Notes: generated from the letters alone by a model not told the origin. 64,000 bases of DNA from M3007 sp031398055 (GCA_031398055.1 JANNMS010000148.1:1-64000); one strand, 5' to 3'; positions 25,715-35,260 are shown, numbered from the stretch's first letter. A program made the numbers and translations.

Positions 25715-25722
25715 TACATTTG
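25715..25722 (+). promoter_or_regulatory. Promoter -7 element of the AsmA-like gene
   Basis: TACATTTG, 30 bases before the ATG at 25752. A longer in-frame start at 25689 would lie upstream of this box, which favours the later ATG. Confidence 0.5.
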
Positions 25723-25751
25723 CATCAACCAATAATTTTTTCTCAAAAAAA

Positions 25752-28328
25752 ATGGACACACTTCCTCCCATCCCAATCAAAAAACACCGCTCCTTTTTTC
25801 GGCGGCTGCTCGTTTTTTTCCTCGTTTTCATCGGCCTGATTTTGTTGGGTTTGGTGGTCACGGCGGCGTTTTTCCAAAAACAGGTGACAGAAAAAATCCT
25901 TTCCAATTTGCGAAAAACTTTGAAAACTGAGTTGCAGGTGCGCGACCACAAATTGTCCTTGCTTTCCGGTTTTCCGGATGCTTCGTTGGATTTGAAAGGT
26001 GTTCGATTGGGTGGTGCGTTCGGCGGAAATTTGTTGGAAGCCGAGCAATTGTCCTTTCGTTTTGAACTTTTCAGTTTGTTTTCCGACAATATTTTGGTCA
26101 AATCTGTGGTCGTCCGCGACGGTGCTTTGGTTTTGAAAACCAACAAAAACGGGCAGCAGAATTATGAAATTTCAAAAGACGTCACACCTGCCAAAACTTC
26201 AAAACCTGCGGAAAACAATGCTTCTATTGCTTTGCAAAATGCTGATTTTCAAAACATTGAGTTGATTTACGAAAATAAGCAGACCAATCAGGCGATACGT
26301 TTGGAAATCAATCAAGCCGATTTTTCGGGCAATTTTTCGGCAAAAAAATTCAACCTCGTCAGCCACGCCGATTTTGTTTTTGACTTCGTCGAATCGGACA
26401 GCACACGTTATTTGGCGGGTGAAAAAATGAATTACACCGCCTCGTTCGACGTGGATTTGACCCAAGATTTGTACAATTTGCAGTCGGTCGAGGCCAACCT
26501 CGGCGGCAACGTTTTTCAGGTTTCCGGCATCGTCATCAACAAGCCGGATTTCACGGATTTCAATTTAAAAATGGACAGCAACGAGGGAGATATCTCCATG
26601 GTTTTCAACCTTTTACCTCAAAAATTCCATGATTATTTTTCTGATTTTCAAAGCAGCGGAATGTACGCCTGCTCCGGCACGGTGAAAGGTCGGCTGTCAA
26701 AAACGCAGACGCCGACCACGACTTTTGGCGTGCGGCTGCGCGACGGCAACGTGACTTCCGACAAACTCCAAAGTCCGCTCCGCCACGCAAAATTGCAGGC
26801 CATGTTCACGGCTCGCCCCGATGGTTTGGCAAATTTTGAAATCACGGGTTTCGAAGGTGATTTTGGCGGCTCGCCCTTTCGTTTAGACTTGAAAATCAAC
26901 AACTTAGATGACCCAACGGTAGATTTGAAAACGAGCGGCACGCTGCCACTCGCCGCAATTTGGGGACTTTTTGACCTGCCGGAAATCAGCGACGGAGATG
27001 GTTTTTTACAAATTCCCTCGCTCGAAATCCATGGAAAATACGCCGACATGATTTCGATGAACCGCATCCCGTTCGTCACTGCGACGGGGCAAATGATTTT
27101 TCAAAACGCGGAATTGACTTACAATAAAATCCCTGTGCAGTTTCAAAACGGCGCGCTGCGGCTGGCTGGAAATGATGTTTTTGCAGAAAAAATAAACCTG
27201 CGGTTGGGTGAAAGTGAGATTTTTTTGGATGCCGCCGCTCGAAATTTGCTGCCAGTTTTGCTGGCCGATTCTTTAAATTCGGAACAGGCGCGGCTTGATT
27301 TTACTGGAAAAATGGCGGCTCGGAAACTCAATGTTTCAGAATTGATAAAAATGTTTTCGATTGCCGACACCACAAAAATTGCCAGCCCGCAGATTTTAGA
27401 CTCGATGAAAATTGCCCGAACTGTCGAACACGAAAGTGTCACCGGGAAGTTGAACGGCATTTTTGAGGCAAAAATTGACGAGTATATTTTTGAAAAAATC
27501 ACGGGGAAAAATTTTTCGGGAAAAATTGCTTTTGACCAAAACGTGCTGATGTTGAAAGGCGAAACCGAAACGATGGGTGGAAAAATTGCGGTCGAGGGCG
27601 AGCACAAATTTGACAAACAACCCAGCCTGCAACTTCGCTGCGCTATCCAAAATATAGATTTAAAAACGTGTTTTGAGCAGTTCGACAACTTTGATTTGGA
27701 TTTTATCACCGCCGAAAATTTGAAAGGTCGGCTTGATGCGCGGGTGGCGGCGTGGGCTTTTTGGAATGAAAAAGGCGAATTTTTGGAAGACAAAACGCGC
27801 GCTCTCGTTGATTTGACGGGCAAAAACGGCGAACTCGGCGGGGTGAAAATGTTCGAGGAATTTTCAACTTATATCCATTTGGAAGATTTGAAACGAGTGA
27901 AATTTACCCAAATCCAGAATTTTTTTGAGGTCTCGAACCGCCGTTTGATTATCCCAACCATGTTTATCCAAAGCAACGCGGTGAACATGACGGTTTCCGG
28001 AACGCATACTTTTGACGGCGCGATTGATTATAAAATCAAGGTAAATGCCGGGCAAGTTTTGTTGAACAAAATGAAAAAACATGATTCTGGCCTCGACCCG
28101 CTGCCCGTCGGGGGTGGGGTTTTTAACCTTTTTTATGTGGTAAATGGCACGACCGATAAATTTGATTACCACCGCAGCAAAAAAACGGTGAAAGCAGAAT
28201 TTGAACGTGGCGAATCGCAGAAACGCGGGATGGCTTCGCGGTTGGATTATGTTTTTGAAACGGCTCCGAAATTTCCGGAAATTGTTAGTTTTTTGGAACG
28301 GCCGGAGAATAATCGGGAGCGTGAATAA
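25752..28328 (+). CDS. AsmA-like protein
   Basis: An 858-residue protein anchored by one N-terminal membrane helix (about residues 19-45, LLVFFLVFIGLILLGLVVTAAFF), with the rest in the periplasm. The AsmA N-terminal pattern is visible (LKTELQVRDHKLSLLSGFPDASLDLKGVRLG, LEAEQLSFRFELFSLFSDNILVKSVVVRDGAL), and the C-terminal AsmA_2-like part includes GTHTFDGAIDYKIKVNAGQVL. AsmA proteins form beta-groove bridges that carry phospholipids to the outer membrane. Length fits Bacteroidota members. The gene is alone, ended by a hairpin terminator, and divergent from the SRPBCC gene. Confidence 0.85.
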   Translation: MDTLPPIPIKKHRSFFRRLLVFFLVFIGLILLGLVVTAAFFQKQVTEKILSNLRKTLKTELQVRDHKLSLLSGFPDASLDLKGVRLGGAFGGNLLEAEQLSFRFELFSLFSDNILVKSVVVRDGALVLKTNKNGQQNYEISKDVTPAKTSKPAENNASIALQNADFQNIELIYENKQTNQAIRLEINQADFSGNFSAKKFNLVSHADFVFDFVESDSTRYLAGEKMNYTASFDVDLTQDLYNLQSVEANLGGNVFQVSGIVINKPDFTDFNLKMDSNEGDISMVFNLLPQKFHDYFSDFQSSGMYACSGTVKGRLSKTQTPTTTFGVRLRDGNVTSDKLQSPLRHAKLQAMFTARPDGLANFEITGFEGDFGGSPFRLDLKINNLDDPTVDLKTSGTLPLAAIWGLFDLPEISDGDGFLQIPSLEIHGKYADMISMNRIPFVTATGQMIFQNAELTYNKIPVQFQNGALRLAGNDVFAEKINLRLGESEIFLDAAARNLLPVLLADSLNSEQARLDFTGKMAARKLNVSELIKMFSIADTTKIASPQILDSMKIARTVEHESVTGKLNGIFEAKIDEYIFEKITGKNFSGKIAFDQNVLMLKGETETMGGKIAVEGEHKFDKQPSLQLRCAIQNIDLKTCFEQFDNFDLDFITAENLKGRLDARVAAWAFWNEKGEFLEDKTRALVDLTGKNGELGGVKMFEEFSTYIHLEDLKRVKFTQIQNFFEVSNRRLIIPTMFIQSNAVNMTVSGTHTFDGAIDYKIKVNAGQVLLNKMKKHDSGLDPLPVGGGVFNLFYVVNGTTDKFDYHRSKKTVKAEFERGESQKRGMASRLDYVFETAPKFPEIVSFLERPENNRERE

Positions 28329-28440
28329 CAAGTTCAAATAGCCTTTTAAGTTGCCAAAAGAAATTTATCGAGTCTTTAAAATCTTATGGATTTCAAACAT
28401 CAAAATATTTGCTTTCAATTCTTTAAGTTTTCCACATTCA

Positions 28441-28481
28441 AAAAAAATGCCAGGTGCTCAAAGCACCTGGCATTTTTTTTT
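28441..28481. terminator. Bidirectional terminator
   Basis: The stem atgccaggtgct/agcacctggcat is flanked by A7 and T8. It serves the convergent AsmA-like gene and the TPR-like exported protein gene. Confidence 0.88.
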
Positions 28482-28498
28482 CAACCGAAGCCCAAAAC

Positions 28499-30826
28499 TC
28501 ACCGAACATAAACCCCAAACCATTTGCATTCCTTCACCACTTCTCCGTAAAATTCCGTGCCCGAAAATTCATTTTTCAATAAAAGGTAGTACGTTTTGAA
28601 CTCCGGCGGCAGCACCGGGACACGGTTGCTGCCGGGTTTGTACTTGCATTGCGGAGAGCAAAACCACTGTTTTTGCTGGCATTTTGCGGCCATAAATGCC
28701 GCTTTTGCTGAAATTTCAGGGTCGCGACTGACGGCCAGCGCATGTTCAAAAAAACCGAGCGCGCGGGTCACGTCCAAATTTTCGCGATTCCCAGCGGGTG
28801 TCCCAGCGAACGGAAAAACCGGCCCAGCACTCAATCGATACCAATTTTCAGGGTCTCGAAAATCATCAAACGCATCCCATTCGTAGCCAAACCACGAAGT
28901 ATTGAAATAGCCCAAACCTGCTTGCAAATAATTTTCCGCAGCCCTATTCAATTCGCCGGTCGCTTCGGCGGCTTTTGCCTCAAATTCATATTGGCCGAGG
29001 CGTTCGACGATTTCGCGGCGGGTCAAATCTGCCGAGGCTGTCGGGCAGCGCAAGCAATCATTTATTGAAATTTTGAACGGCGAAAATTTTTTCAAATCCG
29101 CGGCCAATGTTGGGGAAATTTCTCGCAACGTGGAGAGCGCGGCTTCCGGATGGCCAGTATTAAAAAGGAATGAACCCTTGATTTCCAACAACTTAGCCTC
29201 AAATTTTTCCGACGACGAATCGCCAGTCATTTCATATTCGATGCCCGATTTTTGGGTTTCGCGAGCCGTTTTGAGCAGGTCGTCGAGGGCTGCAAGGTTC
29301 GGGTTCAAAGCAAACGCATCCAGACTGTAGGCCGCCAAAATCGCCTTGCCTGGGCGTTCACCTTCCGCATATTTTGAAGACATCCAATCCTGCAAAAACG
29401 GTTCGAAGGCCGGAAATTCTTTAAAAATATCAAAACTTCGGATGCGAATTACGGCGTTGTCGGCTTGATTGTCGTTGGCATCAATTGCCAAAATTTGTTG
29501 CAACGTTCGCCAAACTTCGATTTGTTTTTTGAGTTCGGCATCATTGGTTTCGGAGTCGTCGGGATGCAATTTTTCTGAAATTTGATTGTAAATATTTTCA
29601 ACTTCTCCCGCTGGGCGACCCGCGAGTTGCAACAAATATCCCTCGATCAATCGCCAAAGTTTTGGGTTTTCGAGGTGCCGTTCTTTGATCGCTCGGCGAA
29701 CAAATTCCAGCAAAATTGGCAGCTGTTTTTGCCCTGATTTTTGGCGCGCGGCAATGGCAGTCAGGCCATATTTTCGGTCGGTCGTGGGCGTTCTGAGCAA
29801 CATTTTTTCAAAATACTGAACGTTGCCGACGAGCATCAAATCCAAGGCCGGATGCTGCGGGTCGAGGTCGTAAATTTTGATTAAATCATTGACCGTCAAA
29901 GTTTTAGCATCGGCAGCGCGGAGCGCAAAAAGTGCCGCGCGCTCGGCATCATTTTGGCAAAGCCGCAAAGTCTCGCCCCAAATTTCATCATTTTTGATAA
30001 AAAAACTTCGGTAAGCCGAGATGCGTTTCGAGGGGCAATTTCTGAAAATCAAAGAGTAGCGATACGCCGCTTCCGGGTATTTTTCGAGTTGAAAAAGTGC
30101 CCCGGCAAGGTGACCCAAAGTCCAATAAAAAATGACGGACGAACGCTGACGGTCAATTTTTGGCAACAAAAAATTGTACAAATCCACCGTCCGTTGCCAC
30201 TGCCCAGAATAATGGGCGAGCCGCACGATTTGGTAAGCATATCGTTGTTTGAAAAAATGCGATCGACAATTTTTGAACCGCCCCAAACCTTCCTCAATCA
30301 AAACATCCATCGCCTCCGCGTCGCGCTGGCGAACTTCCCAAGCGTCTTTTCCAGAAACGTGCGGCTGACATTTTTTGGCAAAAATCAAATATTCAATGGC
30401 TTCGGTGCAGGCGTTGAAAGCCAAAATTTCAGCAAATTGATTGCCCGAAAGCGTGCCGGGGAGCGGCATTTTTTTGTCATTGGCCGAACGGAGCAAAAGC
30501 GACATTTCGGCAGAAGTCGAGCGATAAACCACATAATCCACGTCGGCGGAGTCGGATTTTGAACAAAATCGCTCGTTCCACTCAATTATATTATCGTCGC
30601 GCTGGTGATTGTGGTGAAAATAGGTTTCATACATCTGCCCAAAATCCAAAAAATAGGGGGCGTAGGCCGCTTTTTTATTGATAATCCCTGGATGTATAAA
30701 TGTGTAGCCGCGAAACGGGCGAGCGTCGGGATTGCAAGTTGGGGCAACAATTTGCTGCGGGGTATTTGGTGCAAAAGACGTTGCGAAAATGAAAAGTAGG
30801 ATGATTGGGAAAATTGACTTTTTCAT
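28499..30826 (-). CDS. Exported helical-repeat protein of unknown function
   Basis: The 775-residue product has a signal peptide (1-19). Residues 40-115 form a conserved-looking head (RPFRGYTFIHPGI ... APYFLDFG) and the remainder is made of TPR/Sel1-like helical pairs (YQIVRLAHYSGQWQRTVDLYN, LGHLAGALFQLEKYPEAAYRYSLIF, AENYLQAGLGYFN). Cys32 (PTCNPDARPF) is not a normal lipobox, so a periplasmic or outer-membrane-associated protein is more likely than a lipoprotein. I do not recognise a named family. It lies upstream of no obvious partner on its strand. Confidence 0.72.
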   Translation of the reverse strand: MKKSIFPIILLFIFATSFAPNTPQQIVAPTCNPDARPFRGYTFIHPGIINKKAAYAPYFLDFGQMYETYFHHNHQRDDNIIEWNERFCSKSDSADVDYVVYRSTSAEMSLLLRSANDKKMPLPGTLSGNQFAEILAFNACTEAIEYLIFAKKCQPHVSGKDAWEVRQRDAEAMDVLIEEGLGRFKNCRSHFFKQRYAYQIVRLAHYSGQWQRTVDLYNFLLPKIDRQRSSVIFYWTLGHLAGALFQLEKYPEAAYRYSLIFRNCPSKRISAYRSFFIKNDEIWGETLRLCQNDAERAALFALRAADAKTLTVNDLIKIYDLDPQHPALDLMLVGNVQYFEKMLLRTPTTDRKYGLTAIAARQKSGQKQLPILLEFVRRAIKERHLENPKLWRLIEGYLLQLAGRPAGEVENIYNQISEKLHPDDSETNDAELKKQIEVWRTLQQILAIDANDNQADNAVIRIRSFDIFKEFPAFEPFLQDWMSSKYAEGERPGKAILAAYSLDAFALNPNLAALDDLLKTARETQKSGIEYEMTGDSSSEKFEAKLLEIKGSFLFNTGHPEAALSTLREISPTLAADLKKFSPFKISINDCLRCPTASADLTRREIVERLGQYEFEAKAAEATGELNRAAENYLQAGLGYFNTSWFGYEWDAFDDFRDPENWYRLSAGPVFPFAGTPAGNRENLDVTRALGFFEHALAVSRDPEISAKAAFMAAKCQQKQWFCSPQCKYKPGSNRVPVLPPEFKTYYLLLKNEFSGTEFYGEVVKECKWFGVYVR

Positions 30827-30848
30827 CCAGCAAAACTAAAATGTGAGA

Positions 30849-31724
30849 TCAACTTTCCTCAAAATTTTTCCCTCCGCCGAATGTCCAAATCAAAAAATCG
30901 GGCATCGCCGAACCCCAAGTTTGCGGGTCGTGCGTGCCGTTTTCAATTTCCAAATATCGGATTGCGCCGTCGTGGCAATCTTTATTTTTCAATTCTCGAA
31001 TCAAATCCAGCGTGTCGTCAATGGCATCAATCACACCGTTGTTGTTGCGGTCGTCGGGTTCGTCGAGCGTTCCGGTTTGAAACCAAAAATATTGATCGCC
31101 GATTTCACGCTCCGATTTTTGAACGATGTCGTGCATAATTCTATCGGCATCTGGGTCTTCATCTTTCACTTTTGACCAACGCCACCACAATGCACCAGAA
31201 AAAACGCCCACCGTCCCAAAAGTCTCCGGCGAGCCCCAACCGATATCAAATGCAGACAATCCGCCGAGCGAAAAACCGGCAATTGCACGTTCTTCCGACG
31301 TGCCCGTCAACCGAAAACGGCCGTACAAATATGGCATTAACTCGTTGAAAATGAAGGCGTTGTACTGCGGTGCACGTCTGCCGCGACCTTTGTAATCTGC
31401 CTGCCGCGTCGTGCCGTATTCTTTAATTCGTTCCGAATTTGCATAAATTCCAACCGTGACAAACGAAGGCACCCGTTTTTCCCGCCAAAGCCATTCGAGG
31501 GTATTTTCGTAGTCGGCGCGCGGCAAATCTTGCCCATCGTTGACCACCAAAAGCGGGTAAAAAGTCATTTTTTTATACCGATAATCTGGCGGCAAATAGA
31601 CATCGAAATCCACATCCCGTTCCAAAATTGGTGAGTACAAACCACGAATTTTCAAAACACGCGGCGGCTTCCGACTGCCAAAAATGGCGCGGAGCGATTG
31701 AATGGGTTGCGACCAGAAATTCAT
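30849..31724 (-). CDS. Esterase D/enterochelin esterase-like alpha/beta hydrolase
   Basis: A 291-residue alpha/beta hydrolase of the putative esterase family (Esterase_D/Fes type). Landmarks are VYLPPDYRYKKMTFYPLLVVNDGQDL, the nucleophile elbow GFSLGG with Ser152, and a C-terminal histidine in NGTHDPQTWG. An acidic insertion (EPDDRNNNGVIDAIDDT) resembles a calcium-binding EF-hand/dockerin-like loop. There is no signal peptide, so it acts in the cytoplasm. The start overlaps the stop of cmk by four bases (ATGA), showing coupling. Substrate unknown. Confidence 0.85.
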   Translation of the reverse strand: MNFWSQPIQSLRAIFGSRKPPRVLKIRGLYSPILERDVDFDVYLPPDYRYKKMTFYPLLVVNDGQDLPRADYENTLEWLWREKRVPSFVTVGIYANSERIKEYGTTRQADYKGRGRRAPQYNAFIFNELMPYLYGRFRLTGTSEERAIAGFSLGGLSAFDIGWGSPETFGTVGVFSGALWWRWSKVKDEDPDADRIMHDIVQKSEREIGDQYFWFQTGTLDEPDDRNNNGVIDAIDDTLDLIRELKNKDCHDGAIRYLEIENGTHDPQTWGSAMPDFLIWTFGGGKNFEES

Positions 31725-32407
31725 ATTTGATTTGCTTGTTGGATGCGTTCACGAGCCAGCGCGAGGGTCATCGCCAATTGTTCGGACTCAGAAAGCAGCG
31801 TGTTGTCAATAATTATGGCGTTTTCTGCGCGCCGGAGTGGGCTGTCGGCGCGGTTGCTGTCAATTTGGTCGCGTTCGAGGAGGTTGCGGCGGATGTTTTC
31901 CCACTCGGCATCGATGCCTTTTGCAGCGAGTTCGAGGTGCCGGCGGCTGGTTCGGACATCGGCGTCGGCGGTCAAAAATATTTTCAATTCGGCATCCGGA
32001 AAAACAACTGTGCCGATGTCGCGGCCATCCATAACAATTCCTCGCCGCTTACCCATTTCTTGTTGTTGCCGAACCATCGCCCGGCGGACTGCCGAAATGG
32101 CAGAAACCGGGCTGACCGCATCATTTATCCGCATTTCCCGGATGGCTCGTTCGACGTCTTGGTGGTTCAAAAAAGTATGGTTTTCGCTGTGCACCCTTTC
32201 AAAATCGATGTCAATTTTTGGCAGCGAAGTTTCGACGGCCTGCGGGTCGTTGAAATCGATGTTGTTTTCCAAAAAATACAAAGTAACCGCCCGGTACATC
32301 GCGCCGGAATCGCCATATTTATATTGAAGTTGTTTGGCAAGGGCTTTTGCCAGCGTGCTTTTTCCGCAAGAAGAATGGCCGTCAATGGCAATAATTATCT
32401 TTTTCAT
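31721..32407 (-). CDS. cmk: Cytidylate kinase
   Basis: CMP/dCMP kinase of the cytoplasm, supplying CDP and dCDP. The 228-residue length is normal. The P-loop is IAIDGHSSCGKSTLAKALA, the NMP-binding region has YGDSGAMYRAVTLYFL, and the conserved RGIVMDGRDIGTVVFPDAELKIFLTA and RDQIDSNRADSPL blocks are present. It is upstream of the esterase with a four-base overlap. Confidence 0.96.
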   Translation of the reverse strand: MKKIIIAIDGHSSCGKSTLAKALAKQLQYKYGDSGAMYRAVTLYFLENNIDFNDPQAVETSLPKIDIDFERVHSENHTFLNHQDVERAIREMRINDAVSPVSAISAVRRAMVRQQQEMGKRRGIVMDGRDIGTVVFPDAELKIFLTADADVRTSRRHLELAAKGIDAEWENIRRNLLERDQIDSNRADSPLRRAENAIIIDNTLLSESEQLAMTLALARERIQQANQI

Positions 32408-32439
32408 TTTGAGACCGTGAAGGTAAGTTGGCTACTTTT

Positions 32440-32511
32440 AACCACATAGAAACATAGAAAACATAGCCATTTTTATCTCAAAACTTATGTTTTCTATGTT
32501 TCTATGTGGTT
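32440..32511. repeat. Perfect 26-bp palindrome (family B, copy 2)
   Basis: Arms 32440-32465 and 32486-32511 are perfect complements around a 20-base loop, the same loop length as the copy at 5878. The right arm overlaps the last codons (His-Ile-Glu-Thr) and the TAG stop of the neighbouring methyltransferase gene. Confidence 0.9.
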
Positions 32512-33168
32512 GATTTTCGCCACGAAAAGTCGCTCGCCCCATTTTTTCTTTTGAAAAATAACTGCCAAATTTTGCCCAAAACCCACGGCAACATTTTGGA
32601 TTTTTTCAAAATCGCAGTCCTCGCTCAAAATCATAAAAACTTGGGTTTCGCGGTGGCAAAAATTCGGCAAGTGAGCAAACAGTTTTTCAAAATACTCGTG
32701 ATTTTCCCCAGCAAAAAAGGCGTGGTCGGATGCCGATTTTGGATTTTTCGGGTAAAAAGGTGGGTTGATCAAAATGAAATCGAACCACTGCGGGGGCAGG
32801 TTTTCAAACATATTGCTTTGAAAAACAGCGAGTTGCAAATAATTAGCGGCTGCATTTTTCCGCGCCGTTTCGACCGCTGCCGGGTTGATGTCGATGGCTG
32901 TGGCCGTCGCGCCATTTTTCGCAGCAAACAAAGCTAGGGCTCCGCTACCTGTTCCGATGTCCAAAATTTTTTTTCCTGAAAAATCAGAATTGGATAAAAA
33001 CTCAATGAAAATCGGGGTGCTGAAATAAATTTTTGGGTGAAAAACGCCCGGCGGAACTTCCATTTTCAAGCCGGCAAGTTTGAATTTTCGATTGGTTTGG
33101 ATGTGTCGCAAGCCCCATTTTCGGTAAATGGGGATCCAAAATTTTTGAAAAAGGAAGCGGAAATTCAT
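32494..33168 (-). CDS. N-methyltransferase with NPPF motif (PrmC/HemK-like)
   Basis: A 224-residue class I methyltransferase. Motif I is ILDIGTGSGALALFAAKNG, and the catalytic motif is INPPFYP, the N/DPPY type that methylates nitrogen of glutamine or nucleobases. The N-terminus (WGLRHIQTNRKFKLAGLKMEVPPGVFHPKIYFST) resembles proteins that act on translation factors or RNA, and is too short for the full PrmC helical domain. The protein's last four residues and stop lie inside a palindrome, so the C-terminus may have been altered by insertion of the element. Confidence 0.82.
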   Translation of the reverse strand: MNFRFLFQKFWIPIYRKWGLRHIQTNRKFKLAGLKMEVPPGVFHPKIYFSTPIFIEFLSNSDFSGKKILDIGTGSGALALFAAKNGATATAIDINPAAVETARKNAAANYLQLAVFQSNMFENLPPQWFDFILINPPFYPKNPKSASDHAFFAGENHEYFEKLFAHLPNFCHRETQVFMILSEDCDFEKIQNVAVGFGQNLAVIFQKKKWGERLFVAKINHIET

Positions 33169-33189
33169 GCCCCAAAAGTAATCCCAACC

Positions 33190-33217
33190 TTGATTTGCAA
33201 GCGATTAGCTAACTTTG
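33190..33217 (+). promoter_or_regulatory. Promoter of the restriction endonuclease gene
   Basis: TTG (33190-33192), 17 bases, TAACTTTG (33210-33217). The expected transcript start is only about 15 bases before the ATG at 33240. It overlaps the upstream region of the divergent methyltransferase gene. Confidence 0.55.
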
Positions 33218-33239
33218 TGGTCAAAGAAATCCAAAAATA

Positions 33240-34049
33240 ATGGCAACCCAACTTCATCTTTTTGACACACCAATTTCTGAAAAGAAAAACAAGTACGTTG
33301 ATTTTATTACTGATGAACACTTGTTGTTTTGCATTTCCAATCTTTACAAATCCTATCTAGTTGCCAAAAATGACATTACCAAAAGGAAGTTTTACAGCAA
33401 TAAAATTGACACTTTTAAGGCTACTTTCGATGCGAAATTCAATGATTTGGATGAAGAGAGTTTGATAAAAGCAGAGATTTCGCGGCAAATTGATAAGTCA
33501 ATTAATAATTCAATTGGCACTTTTCACGAAGAAATTTTGGGCGGGATTGCTGGTTTTGAAATGGGCGCGTTGAGCGGCTTTGATATAAAAGCAACAGACA
33601 ATTCCTTGTTTGCGGATATAAAAAACAAACACAACACGATGAACAGCAGCGCAGCCGAAAGCCTTTTTCAAAAACTAAAACGATATGCGGACGATAATAA
33701 AAAGGCAAATTGTTATTGGGTCCAGATTTTAGCGGTTAAAAGTTTTAATGAAAAATGGGTGGCGACAATAAATGGCAAAGAATATAGCCACAGCCGTGTT
33801 TATAAAATATCGGGCGATCAATTTTATAAACTATTGACAAACCAAGAAGATGCTTTCTATCAATTGTACAAAATACTGCCTATTGCTATAAATGACTTCT
33901 TATCTTCAATAAAAGAAAACGATAGTAAACTATTGAAAAACTCTGCACTTTCTGAAATAAATACTGAACTCGTCAAGTCGAATAGAACTATTTTAGATCA
34001 GATTACTTTTGATAACTTTGGTTATTATTTAGGCTTTGACAAACTATAA
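33240..34049 (+). CDS. Type II restriction endonuclease, Eco47II family
   Basis: The 269-residue protein matches the Eco47II/Sau96I-like restriction endonuclease family, whose members cut GGNCC. A PD-(D/E)xK-type core is visible as GFDIKATDNSLFADIKNKHNTMNSS region, with Asp and the ADIK Lys as catalytic candidates, and a preceding conserved segment GTFHEEILGGIAGFEMG. Its codon use is more AT-rich than the neighbours, as is common for mobile restriction systems. It converges on the partner methyltransferase with their 3' ends overlapping by 25 bases. Specificity GGNCC is inferred from the family only. Confidence 0.88.
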   Translation: MATQLHLFDTPISEKKNKYVDFITDEHLLFCISNLYKSYLVAKNDITKRKFYSNKIDTFKATFDAKFNDLDEESLIKAEISRQIDKSINNSIGTFHEEILGGIAGFEMGALSGFDIKATDNSLFADIKNKHNTMNSSAAESLFQKLKRYADDNKKANCYWVQILAVKSFNEKWVATINGKEYSHSRVYKISGDQFYKLLTNQEDAFYQLYKILPIAINDFLSSIKENDSKLLKNSALSEINTELVKSNRTILDQITFDNFGYYLGFDKL

Positions 34050-35260
34050 TAATTGTTCAAAAACTTAATCAAAGAATAGCCAATTTCTAATCCCAAATTA
34101 ACGGGAACAGCATTCCCAATCTGTTTATATTGATTGCTGATTGGCCCGATAAATTTCCAATCATCTGGAAAAGTTTGGATCCGGGCATATTCCCGAACGG
34201 TAAATGGCCGCGTTTCGTCAGGATGACAGCGTTCTGTTTGTTTTTGCGCCGGGCTGCAAGTCAAGGTCAAACTCGGTTCGTCCCAGCCAATCCGCCGCGC
34301 CATCCCAGTTTTTCCACCTCCCAAATAATAACTTTTTCCCATAAAATCCTTCTGGATTTCCAACGGCAAATCGCGCCAATATCCTTTCGGGGGCACCAAA
34401 TCGAGCACTTCTTTCTTATTTTTCGGGTATTTTGCACCGTTTGATAGCGGCACGTCGCAGTCAAAAAGTTCACCTTTTGTCAAGGCATCGGCGAGGTTGT
34501 AAATTTTTGAATGTGGCTCGGGGTATTCAAATTTCAGGTCAATATCTTTTCGGACGCCCACCAAAATCAAACGTTCCCGTTTTTGCGGAACCCGGTAATT
34601 GATCGCTTTCAAAACCTGCGGCTCAACAACATTGTAACCAATTTCATCCAAAATTGAAATCATGCCTTGCAACGTCCTGCCATTTTCATGGCTCAAAAGT
34701 CCGCGCACATTTTCGCCCAAACAAATCGCAGGTTTAACCTCATTTACAACCCTTGCAAATTCATAAAACAACGTCCCGCGCGCATCATTTAAGCCCAATT
34801 TACGGCCCGCATAACTAAATGCTTGACAAGGAAAACCGCCAGTAACTATATCAATTTTGTTGTAAAACTCTGTAAAATCTATTGATTTTATATCACCTTC
34901 TATCACGTTCCAATTCGGCCTGTTTTGTCTTAAAGTTTGACAAGCCCATTTATCTATTTCATTTAACGCTGCACATTTTATCCCTGCTTTTTCGAGGCCA
35001 ATTGCCAATCCGCCCGCACCCGCAAATAGTTCAAGAACAGAATAATCGTTATCGGGGATAACAAAATTGGATACTTCGTTGTCCGTTTTTCCGGCAAAAA
35101 TTTCAGAAAAAACTTCTAGGTGTTCGCGTTTATAAACCCGGTAATTGCTCATCGGCTCGCGCACCGCCGAAAGTTTGCCCTCGCGGTCCCATCGCCTCAA
35201 AGTTTCCTTGCTTTTTCCTAAAAATTGAGAGGCTTGCGCCAGACTCAGGTAGTTTTTCAT
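34025..35260 (-). CDS. DNA cytosine-5 methyltransferase with N-terminal HTH
   Basis: The 411-residue modification enzyme protects host DNA from the adjacent endonuclease. Residues 3-52 are a MerR/excisionase-type helix-turn-helix (LSLAQASQFLGKSKETLRRWDREGKL). The C5-methyltransferase motifs follow in order: I LELFAGAGGLAIGL (residues 76-89), IV GGFPCQAFSYAG with catalytic Cys145, VI GENVRGL, VIII VPQKRERLILVG, the target-recognition region, IX REYARIQTFPDDW and X QIGNAVPV. The HTH may autoregulate the gene. The ATG at 35260 was preferred to one 42 bases upstream because it begins the HTH directly. Confidence 0.95.
   Translation of the reverse strand: MKNYLSLAQASQFLGKSKETLRRWDREGKLSAVREPMSNYRVYKREHLEVFSEIFAGKTDNEVSNFVIPDNDYSVLELFAGAGGLAIGLEKAGIKCAALNEIDKWACQTLRQNRPNWNVIEGDIKSIDFTEFYNKIDIVTGGFPCQAFSYAGRKLGLNDARGTLFYEFARVVNEVKPAICLGENVRGLLSHENGRTLQGMISILDEIGYNVVEPQVLKAINYRVPQKRERLILVGVRKDIDLKFEYPEPHSKIYNLADALTKGELFDCDVPLSNGAKYPKNKKEVLDLVPPKGYWRDLPLEIQKDFMGKSYYLGGGKTGMARRIGWDEPSLTLTCSPAQKQTERCHPDETRPFTVREYARIQTFPDDWKFIGPISNQYKQIGNAVPVNLGLEIGYSLIKFLNNYYSLSKPK

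Noticed and set aside
25610..26146. N-terminal extension of the SRPBCC gene to 26146
   Set aside because: The extension is antisense to the AsmA-like gene, is compositionally unlike protein, and the family start is at 25609.
31737..32449. Plus-strand frames opposite cmk
   Set aside because: Antisense to a clear cytidylate kinase; no motif, and arginine/serine-rich composition typical of shadow frames.
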